DNA from: Deltaproteobacteria bacterium
GTDB taxonomy: Bacteria; Myxococcota; Polyangia; Polyangiales; B10-G4
DNA: 7,763 nucleotides
Assembly (NCBI GenBank): GCA_019312705.1
Contig: JAFDCW010000276.1
Coordinates: forward strand, 1 to 7,763
Direction: 5' to 3'
A program made the translations under genes and the position numbers. The notes below the pieces were generated by a model that made no database searches, was not told where the DNA came from, and saw nothing but the letters and a program-made list of their open reading frames with translations. Shown piece by piece: positions 5,988 through 7,763 of this stretch. Position 1 is the first letter of the stretch; each line of letters starts with the position of its first letter.

Positions 5988-6654
5988 CCCCTCCGACTCC
6001 CTCACTCCCTACAGTCCCCGACACAATCGTGTCGAGGCGCTTCCGCGCAGCTTTGAGGCGCGCATGAAGCGTGGAGATGCCTACCCCAGTCATCTCCTTG
6101 ATCTCTTTGAACGTGTAGCCCTCGACCGCGTAGAGCACGAAGACCGAGCACTGGTCCGGCGTGAGCTCCTCGAGGGCGGCTCGGGCTTCCTTGATCGCGT
6201 GGTGCTGCGTATCGGGGCGGCCGGCGGCGCGGCCGACGCCCACCGACTCGGTCACCGACTTCCACCGGTTCCGGCGGTACCGGGACCGGGCCTGGTCGAG
6301 GGCACGGCGGGTGGCGATGCCCGTAATCCACGTCGAGACCTTGGACCGGCCGTCGAATCGCGGAGCGCCCTTGATGGCGGCGAGAAATACCTGCTGCACG
6401 ACATCTTCCACGTCCGGGTCGTCGGCCCCGAGAATTCGCGAAACCGTCCGGTGGACTCGGTTCAAATGCGTCCGGAAAAGCCACCGAACGGCGCTCTCCT
6501 GGCCCGCACCGGCCCGTCGTAATAGCTCAAATTCCTCTTGAATTTCCGGGTCTTCCCTCAACTGTAGGACCCGGGCTTCATTTCGTCCCACGTCTTTGGG
6601 TCGCTCGTCCTCTTCGCCATTTCCAACGTCGTCCACGGAATCACCATAGCTCAC
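5968..6654 (-). CDS. ECF-type RNA polymerase sigma factor
   Basis: The 228-residue protein has sigma-70 region 2 at about 53-127: AVRWLFRTHLNRVHRTVSRI, the conserved DVEDVVQQVFLAA helix that binds core polymerase and the -10 element, and FDGRSKVSTWITGIATRRALDQAR. Region 4 lies at about 158-210, with LEELTPDQCSVFVLYAVEGY, then a helix-turn-helix TFKEIKEMTGVGISTLHARL and a basic RKRL. There is no region 3, which marks an ECF (extracytoplasmic function) sigma. The N-terminal 50 residues are acidic and extra compared with the minimal fold. The start is taken as GTG at 6654, whose GTGA overlaps the stop of the upstream gene; a GTG at 6636 with GGTGA ahead of it is an alternative, and longer starts would run inside the neighbour. 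The FecR-TPR gene follows and overlaps, so it is the likely controlling partner. Target promoters are unknown. Confidence 0.88.
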   Translation of the reverse strand: MSYGDSVDDVGNGEEDERPKDVGRNEARVLQLREDPEIQEEFELLRRAGAGQESAVRWLFRTHLNRVHRTVSRILGADDPDVEDVVQQVFLAAIKGAPRFDGRSKVSTWITGIATRRALDQARSRYRRNRWKSVTESVGVGRAAGRPDTQHHAIKEARAALEELTPDQCSVFVLYAVEGYTFKEIKEMTGVGISTLHARLKAARKRLDTIVSGTVGSEGVGGDDGAAA

Positions 6655-7676
6655 GGTCGGAGACGCAGTGAGGTTCCAAACCAGGGAGTCCACAAATCCT
6701 CGAGGAGCACCACCTCGCCATAGCGAATGAACTCGGACCGAGAGAGGGCGAGATCGACCCCCCCCTCGAAGACCCACTCGAAGCGCGGCATGAAACGCCA
6801 GGCGACCTCGAGGCTCCCCCGGAGTCCGATATTGGAGACGGTCCGGCCGAGTTCTGTGCCCTGGACCGTCGCATTCCCGATCCGGGTGAGCAACCCGATG
6901 GATATGCCGGGGATGATGGTATCGCCGAAATCAGGCCGGTACTGGCCCCGCACGGCGATGTTCACGGGGCGGTAGGAGATAACCGCGCCGTCGCTGGCCA
7001 CGTGCTCATCGGCCAAGAGGGGCAGGTCCCCTTCGATGACCACGCACTGCCGTCCGAGGCACAGCCCGAGGCCCGCCCCAGGGCCGATGAGCACTTGGTT
7101 GCGGGTTGGGGAGTAGCCGATGAGCAGCCGAAAATAGATCGTCGGTTTGGCGAGCGCCCCGACGGGCTCCACCCGCGGCATGGGGATGAGCGTGTAGTGC
7201 GCCCGTCCGCCGCTGCCCGACTCAGCGTTCCAGTCCTCTTCCCCGGGGCCGTCCTGGGCCGCGTCCTGGAGCGCCTCGATGGCGAGGGCGATGGCGCGCA
7301 CGGTGGCGTCTCGATTGGGCTCGTCTGCTTCGATCTCGGTGAGATAGCTGCGGCCCTCGTCACCGCCGAGGACGACGATGACGTGGGCTCCGTCGTCTTT
7401 CCAACCGAGGCCCACGTGATGGCGAGGAACCGCCTCCAGCAAGACCGGGGGCGGAGCGTCTCCGACCTCGACGAGCTGCCCCGTCCGGCGCCGGAGAGTC
7501 TGGGCAACCCGATTCGCGACCCGCCGCAGCTGACGCTCGGGGCGCAGGACGAGGAGCCCTTCGGTTGGTGCTTCCTGGGCCGGCTCGTGGGCTGACTCCT
7601 GGGCCCCAACGCTCGTTGGCGTGGCGACGAGGGCCAGCCAGAACAAGCACGCAACCGAGGTCGTCGGCGAGGGCAC
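6651..7676 (-). CDS. Secreted protein of unknown function with probable C-terminal beta-barrel-like domain
   Basis: I do not recognise this gene. The 341-residue product starts at a GTG, the first start after an in-frame stop at 7686-7688. It has a signal peptide (VACLFWLALVATPTSVGA) with likely cleavage after Ala25, then a short Ala/Glu/Pro/Gln-rich tail (QESAHEPAQEAPTEG). Residues about 40-140 form an alpha/beta unit with an Arg-rich helix (LRRVANRVAQTLRRRTG) and a closing helix (VRAIALAIEALQDAA). From about 175 on, alternating aromatic and hydrophobic strands (IYFRLLIGYSP, VNIAVRGQYRPDF, GLRGSLEVAWRFMPRFEWVFEGGVDLALS, WFGTSLRLRP) suggest a beta-rich, barrel-like domain in the outer membrane. 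Cys215 and Cys220 may form a disulfide. The stop overlaps the sigma-factor start, so the two are translated together. An envelope location is inferred; it may be the signal partner of the sigma/FecR pair. Confidence 0.7.
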   Translation of the reverse strand: MPSPTTSVACLFWLALVATPTSVGAQESAHEPAQEAPTEGLLVLRPERQLRRVANRVAQTLRRRTGQLVEVGDAPPPVLLEAVPRHHVGLGWKDDGAHVIVVLGGDEGRSYLTEIEADEPNRDATVRAIALAIEALQDAAQDGPGEEDWNAESGSGGRAHYTLIPMPRVEPVGALAKPTIYFRLLIGYSPTRNQVLIGPGAGLGLCLGRQCVVIEGDLPLLADEHVASDGAVISYRPVNIAVRGQYRPDFGDTIIPGISIGLLTRIGNATVQGTELGRTVSNIGLRGSLEVAWRFMPRFEWVFEGGVDLALSRSEFIRYGEVVLLEDLWTPWFGTSLRLRP

Positions 7677-7688
7677 GCCTAGAGGCTA

Positions 7689-7702
7689 ACCCCAGATGGG
7701 GT
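7689..7702 (-). other. Short inverted repeat before the secreted-protein gene
   Basis: ACCCC and GGGGT arms enclose a 4-nt loop in the 36-nt gap between the beta-barrel gene and the GTG at 7676. There is no following T run, so it is unlikely to be a Rho-independent terminator; it might fold upstream of the ribosome site. Chance is quite possible. Confidence 0.2.
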
Positions 7703-7712
7703 CCACGGAGGC

Positions 7713-7763
7713 TCAGAACTTGTAGCTCAGGCCGAGCTGGAAGTAGAGCTGGGTATCCTCGTT
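7713..7763 (-). CDS. C-terminal end of an outer-membrane beta-barrel protein (partial)
   Basis: The minus-strand frame running in from the window edge encodes the last 16 residues, NEDTQLYFQLGLSYKF, before a TGA. Alternating hydrophobic residues and a terminal phenylalanine are the standard signal for outer-membrane beta-barrel insertion by the BAM machinery. The gene lies 36 nt upstream of the secreted-protein gene on the same strand and is probably the preceding member of the same operon. Which barrel family it belongs to cannot be told from so short a piece. Confidence 0.6.
   Translation of the reverse strand, partial: NEDTQLYFQLGLSYKF

Noticed and set aside
7002..7595. Plus-strand open frame of 197 codons opposite the secreted-protein gene
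   Set aside because: The minus strand carries a signal peptide, beta-strand pattern and coupled stop; the plus-strand reading lacks any such feature.
7560..7599. Similarity of the QESAHEPAQE stretch in the secreted protein to the QESAQEGAQE linker of SctQ
   Set aside because: Codons differ and both are low-complexity Ala/Gln/Glu stretches; shared composition by chance is the simpler explanation.

Overview
The window looks like chromosomal DNA from a high-GC, predatory or soil-type member of the Myxococcota (a Polyangia or Sandaracinaceae-like bacterium). This is inferred from the strong G/C bias at third codon positions, frequent GTG starts with tightly overlapping genes, a cysteine-rich vWA-like lipoprotein of a kind typical of that phylum, and a FecR-TPR regulator next to an ECF sigma factor. 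The taxonomy is inference; no rRNA or marker gene allows a firm call.

Left part (1-1879, plus strand): the tail of an unidentified protein, then sctQ, the cytoplasmic C-ring (sorting platform) subunit of a type III secretion system. sctQ carries two SpoA domains. Between them is an in-frame ATG at 1090 preceded by a strong Shine-Dalgarno, followed at once by a 12-bp tandem repeat encoding S/G/N-A-Q-E units. This predicts a second, short product (SctQ-C) made from within the gene. After sctQ comes a 152-residue ORF that joins the N-terminal end of a PLP aminotransferase to its C-terminal domain, with the catalytic core missing. sctR, sctS and sctT do not follow, so sctQ ends its T3SS gene block here.

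Middle part (1898-3404, minus strand, convergent with the left part): a PRC-barrel protein, a thymidylate kinase (tmk) whose P-loop lysine is replaced by threonine, and a small PDZ-domain lipoprotein resembling the PDZ domain of type II secretion GspC.

Right part (3448-7763, minus strand): a tightly packed envelope and regulatory operon. In transcription order it has the C-terminal end of an outer-membrane beta-barrel protein, a secreted protein of unknown function with a probable C-terminal beta-rich domain, an ECF sigma factor, a single-span FecR-domain/TPR protein (the likely membrane partner of the sigma factor), and a lipid-anchored vWA-like protein with many cysteines. The last four overlap one another (GTGA or longer overlaps), which suggests translational coupling and shared function, possibly an envelope-sensing or cell-surface signalling module. 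No stretch over 300 bases is free of genes, and I see no tRNA, rRNA, CRISPR array, insertion sequence or attachment site.
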